In this document: positions 32,790 to 41,924 of the stretch, piece by piece
Layout: each line of letters begins with the position of its first letter
How positions within the stretch are numbered: the first letter of the stretch is position 1
From: Pseudomonas protegens
GTDB taxonomy: Bacteria; Pseudomonadota; Gammaproteobacteria; Pseudomonadales; Pseudomonadaceae
Direction of reading: 5' to 3'
Length of the DNA: 56,559 nucleotides
NCBI RefSeq assembly: GCF_003732485.1
Contig: NZ_MOAK01000092.1
Span: 180,382 to 236,940, forward strand
The notes under the pieces: generated by a model
Seen by the model: the letters and a program-made list of their open reading frames with translations, nothing else
The model's database searches: none
Told to the model about the DNA's origin: nothing
Position numbers and translations under genes: made by a program

Positions 32790-33605
32790 TCAGGGAATCA
32801 ACAGTTCGCGACGACCGTCCGGGTGGTCGATCCGTTCGCCGAGCAACAGCAAGCGGCGGTCGCTGAGGTAGTGGTAGTCGCGGCGGGCGGCCTGGAGCTG
32901 CTGCGGATCGAGTCTGACCCGTTGCCGGCATTCGTCGCGCCCGGCCTCGAACAGCACCCGCCCAAACGGATCAATGGCAGCGCTGCCGCCGGCGAACACC
33001 AGCCCGTCGTCGCCCTCACCCACTCGGTTGACCATGACTGCGAACAGCTGGTTTTCCTGGGCCCGGGCCATGATCGCGGTGCGGTGCACCGGCCCATAGG
33101 GGTCCATGTTGCCGTTGGTGACGATGATCAGCTCGGCACCCAGCTGCGCCAGGGCCCGGGCGCTTTCCGGCAATTCGATGTCGTAGCAGATCAGGATGCC
33201 GACCCGCAGGCCTTTCCAGAGCACCGTGGCGTAACGGTCGCCGGGACAAAAATCACCTCGCTCCGAGGGCCACAGATGGGTCTTGCGATACTGCAGCGCG
33301 ATGCCTTCGGGGGTCACCAGCAACGAGGTGTTGTAGTAACGGCCTTCAGCGCTTTCCGCCAGGCCGATGACGGCCGCGACATTACGCTGGCGCACCACTT
33401 GCAGCACCGCCTGCACGCTTGGCCCTGCGAGGGTTTCGGCGCACAGGGGTAGTTGTTCGGTGCCGATGAACCCGGTCAGGCACGTCTCGGGAAACACCAG
33501 CAGATCGGTGTCCTCGGCGCAGGTTGTAATGGCTTCGAGCACCCGCCCCAGGTTATAAACGCTGTCGCCGTCACGGCCAGCCAGTTGCACCAGTTCGATC
33601 TTCAT
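32790..33605 (-). CDS. Carbon-nitrogen hydrolase (nitrilase superfamily amidase)
   Basis: 271 residues. The Glu-Lys-Cys catalytic triad is visible: FPET with Glu40, YRKTHL with Lys108 and GILICYDIELPE with Cys140. The length and motifs match amidase/N-carbamoylputrescine-type branches of the family. The neighbouring polyamine-binding protein and divergent LuxR gene suggest nitrogen or polyamine catabolism, such as N-carbamoylputrescine amidase. Specificity cannot be read from the sequence. Confidence 0.9.
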   Translation of the reverse strand: MKIELVQLAGRDGDSVYNLGRVLEAITTCAEDTDLLVFPETCLTGFIGTEQLPLCAETLAGPSVQAVLQVVRQRNVAAVIGLAESAEGRYYNTSLLVTPEGIALQYRKTHLWPSERGDFCPGDRYATVLWKGLRVGILICYDIELPESARALAQLGAELIIVTNGNMDPYGPVHRTAIMARAQENQLFAVMVNRVGEGDDGLVFAGGSAAIDPFGRVLFEAGRDECRQRVRLDPQQLQAARRDYHYLSDRRLLLLGERIDHPDGRRELLIP

Positions 33606-33704
33606 CGTTGATCCTTGCACGCGTTGGAGGTGCCCCGATCGCCGCTGCAGGCGCCGGGGACGCACAGAGTATGGAGCGCCGCCACGCGGCACAGAATCAC
33701 TTCG

Positions 33705-34529
33705 ATGGGGTACCCCGCTATGGGTAGCGAAACACACCTGACCTTGCAGGACGTAGCCTGGCACGATGCCGTAGGCCGCTTGATCGACACCCTGGACCGG
33801 GACCATTTCTGGAGCGCACTGGTGCGCCTGTTGCAACACTATGTGCCCGTGGACAATTGGGTGGTGCTGGTCTTCAGCCCCGGCCGGCCCCAGGTACTGG
33901 CCGAGTCCCCGGCGGCGGACGGCGAGCCGGACGCGCTGTTCCAGGACTACCTCAAGGGCCTCTACCTGCTGGACCCCTTCTATATCCACAATCGGGAAAC
34001 GCCCCGCAGCGGCCTGTTTCGCCTGGAGGACGTGGCGCCGGAATGCTTTGAACAGACCGATTACTACCAGCGCTATTTCCGCCTGAACGTGGTGGCCGAC
34101 GAGGTGCACATCAACGTCCAGCTCGATGGCGCGCGCACCCTGAGCCTGTCCCTGGGCTGCCAGTGTCGCTTCAGCCCCGAGCAGACCGCCCTGCTCGGCC
34201 TGGTCCAACCCTGGGTCGCGGCGCTGATGCGCCAGCGGCTGGTGTTCGAGCGTGAGTCGGCGGATGCGCCACAAACCGCGCCCAGCTGGCAGAGCCGCCT
34301 GGAACAGGCCACCTTGCAATCGGGCACGGCCCTTTCAGCGCGGGAGATGGATGTGGTCCAGCTGCTGCTCAGCGGCTGTTCGAACAAGGAGATCGCTCGC
34401 AAGCTGGCGATTTCCGCCGAGACCGTAAAGGTCCATCGCAAGCACCTGTACAGCAAGCTGGGGATCAAGTCCCAGTCCGAGTTGTTTGCCCTGTTCCTGC
34501 AGGCTCAGGAAGGTGGCGAGCAACCCTAG
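33705..34529 (+). CDS. LuxR-family transcriptional regulator
   Basis: 274 residues if started at the ATG at 33705; the ATG at 33720 gives 269. The C-terminal HTH is clear: LSAREMDVVQLLLSGCSNKEIARKLAISAETVKVHRKHLYSKLGIKSQSEL. The N-terminal domain is a GAF/PAS-sized sensor with no known ligand motif. It is divergent from the amidase gene with only 99 nt between starts, so it probably regulates the amidase/binding-protein pair. It is followed by the terminator of the peptidase gene on the other strand. Confidence 0.88.
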   Translation: MGYPAMGSETHLTLQDVAWHDAVGRLIDTLDRDHFWSALVRLLQHYVPVDNWVVLVFSPGRPQVLAESPAADGEPDALFQDYLKGLYLLDPFYIHNRETPRSGLFRLEDVAPECFEQTDYYQRYFRLNVVADEVHINVQLDGARTLSLSLGCQCRFSPEQTALLGLVQPWVAALMRQRLVFERESADAPQTAPSWQSRLEQATLQSGTALSAREMDVVQLLLSGCSNKEIARKLAISAETVKVHRKHLYSKLGIKSQSELFALFLQAQEGGEQP

Positions 34530-34536
34530 AAGGGGC

Positions 34537-34572
34537 AAAAAAAAGCGAGCGGACCACTCAAGGTGCGCTCGC
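34537..34572 (-). terminator. Rho-independent terminator for the DmpA-type peptidase gene
   Basis: On the minus strand the stem is GCGAGCG/CGCTCGC (34566-34572 with 34545-34551), followed by eight T (34537-34544). It lies 64 nt after the peptidase stop. The stem and U-tract are textbook. Confidence 0.85.
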
Positions 34573-34636
34573 CAGCTCAAATCACGGAGCAGGCGGGCAG
34601 CGGATCAACCCGCCGCCGGCTGCCGTCCGATCGGTT

Positions 34637-35734
34637 TCAGGGCCGCCAGCCCACTTGCTCCAAGGCGGCCAGCAGGCGTTCGGGCTTCAAGGCCAGGACC
34701 TGGCTGCCGCAGCCGCTCAGGTCATCGGCGGCCAGCATCGCATTGAGGATCGCCTCCTCCACCGCGTCCGCAGCCGCCAGGAACAACGCCGAGATGTAGT
34801 CGTTATTGACCATCTGCAAAGCGGTGGTCGGCGCCCCCGGATGCCCGTGATTGGCCACTGGCAGATTGCGGTTGCCCACCGAGAACGCCAGGAAGATATC
34901 GCCACTGGAATCTTCAGTACCGCCACCGACCCGCGCCAGACCGACACTGGCCCGCTGTGCCAGCCGGGTGCACTGGTGCGGCAACAAGGGGGCATCGGTG
35001 GCAATGGTGATGACGATCGAGCCCATGCCCGGCTCGCCGACATTGCTCGCGCCCTTGAACGGCGAGGCCACGTCAGCCAGCACCCGACCCACCGGGTAAC
35101 CTGCCACGCGCAACTCCTCGCGCACGCCATAGTTGGCCTGAACCAGCGCGCCGACGGTCCAGCCGCCTTGCTCCTGGCTCAAGACCCGCGATGACGTGCC
35201 GATGCCCCCCTTGAATTCGTGACAGATCATCCCCGTACCGCCCCCGACATTGCCCTCGGCCACAGGCCCGGAACAGGCTTCGCTCAAGGCCGCCGTGACA
35301 TGCTCGGCCGTGACATGCTGCCCCCAGATATCGCTCAGCACGCCGTCGTAGGTTTCCAGTACCACCGGCATGCACCAGTAGGTGTGTTGCTTGGCCATCT
35401 CCCGCTCGGCCGCCACCAGCGCATCGCGTACCACGCCGACACTGTGGGTATTGGTGTAGGCGATCGGCGAGGCCAGCAGGCCCGCTTCGCGAATCCACTC
35501 AAGGCCCGTGGCGTCGCCGTTGCCATTGAGCACATGAACCCCGGCAAAGCAGGGTTCCAGGTGCGCCGATCCAGCCCGCGGCTCGATCACCGTCACCCCG
35601 GTATGAATGCAAGCCTCGGCAGTTTCCAGGCTGAGGGTGTGATGGCCGACCCGTACGCCGGGCACATCGGTAATCGCGTTGTAGACGCCTGGGGTACCCG
35701 AACCCAAGGTGATGCCAAGGTCGCGTAAACGCAT
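34637..35734 (-). CDS. DmpA-type S58 beta-aminopeptidase
   Basis: 365 residues. The start ATG complement is 35732-35734; an in-frame extension upstream is not needed. The P1 family features are GVYNAITDVPGVRVGHHTL, the VLNGNGDATG region and the autocleavage site GGIGTSSR, where the Gly-Thr/Ser bond yields the N-terminal nucleophile. VGLARVGG and NNDYISALFLAAADAVEEAILNA follow. These enzymes are self-processed, Ntn-hydrolase-like aminopeptidases acting on D- or beta-amino acid peptides. It is terminated by the hairpin at 34537. Confidence 0.9.
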   Translation of the reverse strand: MRLRDLGITLGSGTPGVYNAITDVPGVRVGHHTLSLETAEACIHTGVTVIEPRAGSAHLEPCFAGVHVLNGNGDATGLEWIREAGLLASPIAYTNTHSVGVVRDALVAAEREMAKQHTYWCMPVVLETYDGVLSDIWGQHVTAEHVTAALSEACSGPVAEGNVGGGTGMICHEFKGGIGTSSRVLSQEQGGWTVGALVQANYGVREELRVAGYPVGRVLADVASPFKGASNVGEPGMGSIVITIATDAPLLPHQCTRLAQRASVGLARVGGGTEDSSGDIFLAFSVGNRNLPVANHGHPGAPTTALQMVNNDYISALFLAAADAVEEAILNAMLAADDLSGCGSQVLALKPERLLAALEQVGWRP

Positions 35735-36100
35735 TGTTGCACTCTCCACATTCGATCGATTAAGGGCTCGAAGTGTAGGAACCTGCAACGCTATTGACGA
35801 TAACCCTCATTTGTTACCCCAGGCAGGGTAATGCCCGACGGAGGGCAACTAAAGCGAGCTGGTCACGCCGAAAAAGTTGATACCACCGCCGAAACAAAGT
35901 TAATAAAAATAGACCCAAAAATATTCTTGAGCGGCAGAAGTTATCAGCCTGCCTTGACCTTCGAAAAAGCCAGTCCACTCAACTCCAAACAAGCCACTCA
36001 AGAATCACAAACAGCGACTTCACCTATTAGGCAATACATTCAACCGAGCAAAATCCACTCTGAAGAGAATACCTTTCAGCGCTCCGGGAACAGCAGGGAT
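35735..36100. other. Intergenic region between aldehyde dehydrogenase and peptidase genes
   Basis: 366 bp, AT-rich at 35860-36060, and no supported gene. Both flanking genes are on the minus strand. I see no clear terminator for the aldehyde dehydrogenase, and the peptidase promoter presumably lies near 35735-35800. Confidence 0.45.
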
Positions 36101-37573
36101 CTACCGCGGAGCAAACCAGGGTGCCGGCACTTCAGCCTGGACCGTAATTGTTTTGATCTGGGTGTAGGCATTCAAGGTTTCACGACAGAACTCACGACCG
36201 ATACCGCTGTTCTTGTAGCCGCCAAAGGCCGTGCCATCACTGATGTTGGAGTAGCGGTTGATCCATACCGAACCGGCTTCCAGGCGGTTGGCAGTGCTCA
36301 TGGCGTTCTTCAGGTTGCTGGTGTAGATCCCGGCAGCCAGGCCGTACTCGGTGTCATTGGCCTGGGCGATCATCTCCTCATAATCGCTCCACTGGATCAA
36401 CGACAGCACCGGACCGAAAATTTCTTCCTGGCAGATGCGCATGTGATTGCGGGCAAGCAATATCGTGGGCTGGATGAAGTAGCCTGCCTCACAACCGGCT
36501 ACTTCGACCCGAGTACCACCCACCAGTAGCGTGGCCCCCTCTGCTATGCCTGCATCGATGTATGCCAGGACCTTGCGGCCCTGATTGGCGGAGACCAGGC
36601 AACTGACGCGGGAGTCTTCCTCCAGGGGCGCACCGACCCTGACCCGCTGGAACGACTCGATCAGTTTGTCCTTGAAGGTCTCGAAAATATCCGCGTGGAC
36701 AAACAGCCGGGTGCCGGCCAGGCACGACTGCCCGTTGTTGTGAATGGCGGCAAAGGTGGCGTTGTCCACCACGGCGTCGAGATCTTCGACATCGGCAAAC
36801 ACAATATTCGCGCTCTTGCCCCCCAGTTCCAGGGTGGCCGGCACCAGGCGCTCTGCAGCCACCCCGGCAACGAGCCTTCCCACCTCGGTGCTACCGGTGA
36901 ACGACAGTTTGCGCACCAGCGGATGGGCACTCAGGGCTGCGCCCACCACTTCCCCGAGACCAGGCACAATATTGACCACCCCAGCGGGGAAAATCCGCGC
37001 AATATGCTTGCCCAGCTCCAGGGTCGACAGCGAAGCGTTTTCATCGGGTTTCAGGACCACGGTGTTGCCTGCCGCCAGGGCCGGTGCCAGTTTGAACGCG
37101 GCCATGATGGCCGGTGCGTTCCATGGAATGATCTGCCCACAGACGCCCAAGGGTTCACGCTTGCCCAGGGCGTAGCCACCGGCGATCTCCCGGCCATAGT
37201 CCTCATGGGCCATGATCACCGCCGCAAAGTAGCGGTAGTGACGCACTGCTGTTTGATAGTCCTTGCGCACTTCACTGATGCAGCGTCCGACATCCTGGGC
37301 ATCGATCCGCGCCAGGCGTTCGCTGTCGGCCTCCACCGCGTCGGCCAGGGCATTGATCAACCGGCCCCGCTCCTGCTGCCCCAGTGCCTTCCAGTCGGCA
37401 AAGGCCGCCTGGGCGGCGTCAACCGCACGATCTACATCAGCCCCATTGCAGTAATGGATGTGCGCCAGGCATTGGCCCGTGGCCGGATCAAGGGCGGGAA
37501 CGGGAGCATTGTCGTTGCTTTCAAATACGCCGTTAATCAACGGACCGTAAACAGGATCAAATAAAACAGTCAT
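36101..37573 (-). CDS. Aldehyde dehydrogenase (NAD-dependent)
   Basis: 490 residues from the ATG complement at 37571-37573; a longer frame to 37681 has no support. The motifs are PWNAPAIMAAFKLAPALAAGN, NAD-site FTGSTEVG, LELGGKSANIVF with the general-base Glu, and NNGQSCLAGTR with the catalytic Cys. QEEIFGPVLS and FGGYKNSGIGRE follow. It oxidises an aldehyde to acid in the cytoplasm. Which aldehyde is not known. It is divergent from an AraC-family gene. Confidence 0.93.
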   Translation of the reverse strand: MTVLFDPVYGPLINGVFESNDNAPVPALDPATGQCLAHIHYCNGADVDRAVDAAQAAFADWKALGQQERGRLINALADAVEADSERLARIDAQDVGRCISEVRKDYQTAVRHYRYFAAVIMAHEDYGREIAGGYALGKREPLGVCGQIIPWNAPAIMAAFKLAPALAAGNTVVLKPDENASLSTLELGKHIARIFPAGVVNIVPGLGEVVGAALSAHPLVRKLSFTGSTEVGRLVAGVAAERLVPATLELGGKSANIVFADVEDLDAVVDNATFAAIHNNGQSCLAGTRLFVHADIFETFKDKLIESFQRVRVGAPLEEDSRVSCLVSANQGRKVLAYIDAGIAEGATLLVGGTRVEVAGCEAGYFIQPTILLARNHMRICQEEIFGPVLSLIQWSDYEEMIAQANDTEYGLAAGIYTSNLKNAMSTANRLEAGSVWINRYSNISDGTAFGGYKNSGIGREFCRETLNAYTQIKTITVQAEVPAPWFAPR

Positions 37574-37620
37574 ATCAATGCCTCTACAAGTTAACGATTG
37601 AAGATCATATTGCCGATGCC

Positions 37621-37662
37621 CATCGAGATAAGGTTTATATATCCAGCACAACAATCTCGATG
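37621..37662. promoter_or_regulatory. Long-spaced inverted repeat between aldehyde dehydrogenase and AraC genes
   Basis: CATCGAGAT (37621-37629) and ATCTCGATG (37654-37662) are 9-bp inverted arms separated by 24 bp, so their centres are 33 bp apart. This lies in the divergent control region and is a candidate operator for the adjacent AraC-family protein. Confidence 0.5.
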
Positions 37663-37705
37663 TTAGAGTTCCCTCCAGCATCTCACTATTTAAAAAGGCT
37701 TATCC

Positions 37706-38623
37706 ATGGACCCACTTTCGGGTGTTCTTTCCTTATTGCGAGTGCGCAACTATCACTCTGCAACTTTGAAGTTGGCAGGCGATTGGGCGTTCAGCTTTCC
37801 CGAAAATGCCGGGATCAAGTTCACCACTGTGGTTCAGGGCGGCGGCTGGTTATGGGTTGAGGGCGAACAACAGCCACAACGCTTGCAACAAGGCGATTGT
37901 TTCCTGATGACCCGGGGCGCGCCCTTTGCCCTCTACAGTGACCTGACCCAGGTTCCGCTCGATTCCGAGCAGCACTTTCGGCGCATCGCCAAGGATGAGA
38001 TCACCCTCGACTACGGTGGCCAGGAAACCCAGCTGGTGGGCGGTCGCTTCGAGTTCACCGGAGTGCCGGCCCAGGTCCTGCTCAGCACCCTGCCCTCCCT
38101 GGTCCACCTGACCGGCGTTTCAGCCCAGGCGTCGATCCTGCGCTGGGCCCTGGAGCGCTTTACCTCGGAGCTGCACCAGCACAAGCCGGGGCGCTCATTA
38201 ATGACGGAACACCTGGCCCACATCATGCTCGTGGAAGTGCTGCGGGCGCACCTGGACACCCTCGACAGTGAAGGCACCGGGTGGTTTGCCGGCCTGGCCG
38301 ACCGTCATCTGAGCGCCGCGATCAGCGCCCTGCATGGCGAGCCTGCACGGCGCTGGAGCGTGGAAGAGCTGGCGCGCCTGGCCAACATGTCGCGTTCGGC
38401 CTTTGCCCTGCGCTTCAAAACCATTGTCGGGGTCGCCCCCATGGAGTACCTGACGCGCTGGCGGATGCTGTTGGCCAGCGACCGCTTGCGCAATTCCGAC
38501 GCAAGCATTTCCAGCATCGCCTTTTCCCTTGGCTATGAATCGGAAAGCGCCTTCAGTACTGCGTTCAAGCGGGTGATGAGCGAGGCGCCGAGGCACTATC
38601 AGCGCGGGCAACAAAGCCTCTAG
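37706..38623 (+). CDS. AraC-family transcriptional regulator with cupin-type sensor
   Basis: 305 residues. The N-terminal half is the AraC_binding/cupin_6 type: IKFTTVVQGGGWLWVEG...LQQGDCFLMTRG. The C-terminal two HTH motifs are RRWSVEELARLANMSRSAFALRFKTIVGVAPMEYLTRWRM and SSIAFSLGYESESAFSTAFKRVM. It probably activates or represses the divergent aldehyde dehydrogenase in response to a small molecule. It converges with the SDR gene and the two ends overlap by 4 bp. Confidence 0.92.
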   Translation: MDPLSGVLSLLRVRNYHSATLKLAGDWAFSFPENAGIKFTTVVQGGGWLWVEGEQQPQRLQQGDCFLMTRGAPFALYSDLTQVPLDSEQHFRRIAKDEITLDYGGQETQLVGGRFEFTGVPAQVLLSTLPSLVHLTGVSAQASILRWALERFTSELHQHKPGRSLMTEHLAHIMLVEVLRAHLDTLDSEGTGWFAGLADRHLSAAISALHGEPARRWSVEELARLANMSRSAFALRFKTIVGVAPMEYLTRWRMLLASDRLRNSDASISSIAFSLGYESESAFSTAFKRVMSEAPRHYQRGQQSL

Positions 38624-39369
38624 CGCAAGCCTCCGCCGATGATCAGGGTCTCGCCGGTGATCCAGCCGGCATCGTCCGAGGCCAGGAAGGCCACCGCCGG
38701 CGCGATGTCCCGAGGTGCACCAATCCGCCCCAGTGGGGTGATGGACTCGATCTGGCTGCGGAACTCGTCGGCGAAGAAACCACTGGCGTGCACCCCCTCG
38801 GTCTCCACCAGCCCCGGGTTCACCGAGTTGACCCGGATCTTCCTGGCCCCCAGTTCATTGGCCAGGGTGCGGGTAATGGCGTCCACCGCCCCTTTGGACG
38901 CGGTGTAGACCGTGGAGTTGGCCGGGGTAAACGAAGTGACGCTGGAACTGATGTTGACGATGCTGCCCCCGGCCGGGTTGAAGTATTCAAGGGCGGCCTG
39001 GGAGCAGAGAATCAGACCCAGCACGTTCAAGTCGAAGTGCCGGTGAAACGCTTCTTCGGTGACCTCGGCCAGGGCCCCGGTGGAATAGACCCCGGCATTG
39101 TTCACCAGGATATCGAGGTGGCCGTACTGGTGGCCGATGGTCTTGAACAGCGTCTTGACCTCAAGGCCATTGGACACATCGGCCTGGACCGCAAAAGCCC
39201 TGTCGCCCTGCTCGACAATCTGCGTCACCAGCTGGTCGGCGTCGGCCTGGCTGCGGGTGTAGTTGACGATGACCGTGGCCCCCTCCGCAGCCAGTTGCCG
39301 GGCAATCTCGGCGCCGATGCCCTTGGAGGAGCCGGTGACCAGGGCGATTTTCTTTTCCAGTTTTTTCAT
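38620..39369 (-). CDS. Short-chain dehydrogenase/reductase (FabG-like)
   Basis: 249 residues. Motifs are TGSSKGIGAEIARQL for NAD(P) binding, NNAG, a catalytic Ser in NISSSV, and YTASKGAVDAITRTLA with Tyr-x3-Lys. It ends GWITGETLIIGGG, typical of FabG-like SDRs. The cytosolic substrate is unknown. Its 3' end overlaps the AraC gene's stop region by 4 bp in convergent orientation. Confidence 0.93.
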   Translation of the reverse strand: MKKLEKKIALVTGSSKGIGAEIARQLAAEGATVIVNYTRSQADADQLVTQIVEQGDRAFAVQADVSNGLEVKTLFKTIGHQYGHLDILVNNAGVYSTGALAEVTEEAFHRHFDLNVLGLILCSQAALEYFNPAGGSIVNISSSVTSFTPANSTVYTASKGAVDAITRTLANELGARKIRVNSVNPGLVETEGVHASGFFADEFRSQIESITPLGRIGAPRDIAPAVAFLASDDAGWITGETLIIGGGLR

Positions 39370-39588
39370 GCTTGAACCTTGCGCTGTGCTCGTCAGTGAT
39401 CCGTTCGCCCAGTGGTAGCGGGCGATGGATTGAGCTTAAGCCTGAGGTCCGGGCGTGTTAATGACTCAAAAGCCGGGAAACTTGCTCCAGCGTCCAGGGC
39501 AGTGGAAGGCTCGCTCGCCGCGTGCGTCAGGAACACTGTGAAGCGACGGCATGATGGCAGCTACACAAGGCTGATCGAAAGTTGCGGA

Positions 39589-41871
39589 TCACAACAGGCT
39601 TTGCAGTGGGTGCCGAATGTCGCCCTCCCGGCCATTCCACCACTCGGGCAGCGGCAGCAGTTCCACTGCCACGCCACCGCGCACCAGTCGCCGGTGCAAC
39701 TCCTCCAGGTAGACCAGCGTCTGTATTCTCGGCTCAACCCGCATCAGCGCTTCCCAGGCCAACTCAATGTACCTAGCATGAACCGGTGCCGAGTACTGGG
39801 GTATTAGCGAGATTAACCCGTCCTGCTCCAGCCCGAAGTTGCCCAGGTAGCTCATTGCGTTTTCGGCCACTACCGCCTGCTGCCGAGGGTCTCTCGGGCG
39901 CCGCATGAGTCGCTCCAGTTGCTGTACTGCATCCGGTGTTTGATACAAGGGGGAAGTCATGGGGTTCAGGACCCAGAGGTACTTCGACTCCCCCGTGAGA
40001 TAGGCGTTGGCGATGCCGTTGGGCGTGAAGAAAAGCTCCAGGGCCCGACTGATGAGCTCCGGTATCACTGACTGGCTTATGTCCTGCAGATAAGCCATTC
40101 GCAGTTCCGGGTCCTGCCGGCTGTGAGTCAGGTTGTTCTGCAACTCCTGGGCCTGACGATAAATCACCGTAGGGTCGTTGCAACGCCGAGCAATGTCACA
40201 GGCCAGCGCCCGTTCACGTTGACGCAGCTCGCGATCAAGCGCGGTGTCATCCTGGCTCAAGAAATCAAAGAAGGTCCGGATCGCCGTAACACAGGTATCA
40301 GGTTCACGACCGACAACGGCCAGCTCACCTTCCAGCTTGCCGCCATACAACAGCGCCATCAGTTCCAGCAGGTCTACGCACTTTCCGGCGGAGCTTTCAA
40401 ATGCGTCGCGCGAGTAGTTCGAGTGCGCCTCCTTGTGCAGCTGGGCATAGAGAATATTGACCGCCTTGAGCATGTCCGCAGCCACGGCCGATTCAGCTTC
40501 GCCACTTCTTTCCACTGCCCCATCGATGAATTCATGAATAATCCGCACAGCCCTGTGCTCACGCCAGGTGTTGAAGAACTGCTTGAGACCAGGAAAGGTA
40601 AAGGCCGGTACAAGCACCGCCAGGCTCATCTCGTAGTTGATTTTTTCCAGCCACGATTGGCTATCGATCCGGGCTTTCGTCACCTCCTCAAACAGCCCCA
40701 GCGCCCAGGTGCCTTGAGGGCTGTTGGCGGCATGGGGCGTCATGGCCAGCGCGGCCTGCCGGTGCCGGTTGCACGCCTCTTCATTGGGCGAAGTTAACAT
40801 CGGTGGCCTGAACGCACTGCTGATCTCCTGGTAGTTCTGCGTGAAATACTCCGCCATGCCCGGCTCGCTCTCGCGCAACAGGGTCTGCAGGATAATCCCG
40901 CGCCAATCCAGCTCGTCCTTTTCGTGTCGATCATGCGCCGCGCCGAAGACCGACAGGCTGCGGCAGATGCGCTTGGCATAGCGCGGATTACCGGGAAACC
41001 ACTGGGCGCACTGCTCAATGGCCAGGGGCGGCAGGAACCCACAGCTGTCCTGCAGACTCTTAGCCACCATTCTCTGCACCTGCTTGGGCGTCGGCGCCGG
41101 CAAGGTGAAGGGCACGTCGATGATCTTGTCGAGAAAATGCTGGGCAGACTCACCAAAGGCCGCGGAGTAGCTGTGCAGCGCTCGGCTGACCACCTCCTTG
41201 TCGAAGGCCAGGACAAACACGAAATCCGGCCAGTCGAGCAACTCTCGCAAGGCCAGTAGCGTCTGCGGAAGGACCTTCGGGTCGGCCCGGTCGAGGTCAT
41301 CGATAAAGACGATCACCCGCCTCTTTCCCAGTTGTTGATGCAGCGCATTCAGGTCTTCTGCATCCAGCTGCAGCATGCCACTGAGTTTGTCAAAGACCAC
41401 CCCCGAGACATGGGCTGCGGCACTGATCATCGGGGCGTACTCGGCGGAGTCGGGAAGCGTCACCTGCGCAGCGGAATTCGACACTTTGTTCAGGGTATCA
41501 GTGACCTTTTTGCTCAAGCGCTTCAGCCAGGGCTGCAAGGGTTCGGCCAAGCCCTTGTGCTCCAATACTGCAGTCAGTTGCAGATAGAACTGAGCAATGA
41601 ACCCCTCCTCCCCTGTGACCTGCCACGCAGGAAAACGTACAACGATGTCATCTGCATCCTCGGCAATCTGCTGTAGAAAATTCAGCACACTGGTCTTGCC
41701 GCTGCCCCACTGGCCATAGAGCCCAATTCGTGTCGACCAGCCCAAGGGCGTCGCGGTAATCATGCGATAGATCAGCTTGGCCACAGGCCAACGCTCCAGG
41801 AGGTCGTCGGCGCGTTGGGTGAGCGCCGCATCGTGCCCGCCCGGGGCGGTAAAGGCCTGTGTTACCGACAT
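39589..41871 (-). CDS. KAP-family P-loop NTPase
   Basis: 760 residues. Walker A GQWGSGKT is at 53-60, and Walker B VIVFIDDLDR follows near residue 190-200 with the DDLDR signature of KAP NTPases. The N-terminal region to about 330 forms the NTPase; the remaining 430 residues are helical and unassigned. KAP NTPases are often membrane-linked and many are candidates for phage defence or exclusion, but no transmembrane insertion is obvious in this one. It is downstream of, and co-directional with, an exported protein gene (53 nt gap). Confidence 0.86.
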   Translation of the reverse strand: MSVTQAFTAPGGHDAALTQRADDLLERWPVAKLIYRMITATPLGWSTRIGLYGQWGSGKTSVLNFLQQIAEDADDIVVRFPAWQVTGEEGFIAQFYLQLTAVLEHKGLAEPLQPWLKRLSKKVTDTLNKVSNSAAQVTLPDSAEYAPMISAAAHVSGVVFDKLSGMLQLDAEDLNALHQQLGKRRVIVFIDDLDRADPKVLPQTLLALRELLDWPDFVFVLAFDKEVVSRALHSYSAAFGESAQHFLDKIIDVPFTLPAPTPKQVQRMVAKSLQDSCGFLPPLAIEQCAQWFPGNPRYAKRICRSLSVFGAAHDRHEKDELDWRGIILQTLLRESEPGMAEYFTQNYQEISSAFRPPMLTSPNEEACNRHRQAALAMTPHAANSPQGTWALGLFEEVTKARIDSQSWLEKINYEMSLAVLVPAFTFPGLKQFFNTWREHRAVRIIHEFIDGAVERSGEAESAVAADMLKAVNILYAQLHKEAHSNYSRDAFESSAGKCVDLLELMALLYGGKLEGELAVVGREPDTCVTAIRTFFDFLSQDDTALDRELRQRERALACDIARRCNDPTVIYRQAQELQNNLTHSRQDPELRMAYLQDISQSVIPELISRALELFFTPNGIANAYLTGESKYLWVLNPMTSPLYQTPDAVQQLERLMRRPRDPRQQAVVAENAMSYLGNFGLEQDGLISLIPQYSAPVHARYIELAWEALMRVEPRIQTLVYLEELHRRLVRGGVAVELLPLPEWWNGREGDIRHPLQSLL

Positions 41872-41924
41872 CTGCTTACGTCCTTGTGCTGGTTTGCGTT
41901 TCCCTGCGGCCTATGCCGCAGGCC

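Noticed and set aside
35831..36529. A 232-codon plus-strand frame running into the aldehyde dehydrogenase gene
   Set aside because: Antisense to the dehydrogenase over half its length, and the remainder is AT-rich non-coding sequence.
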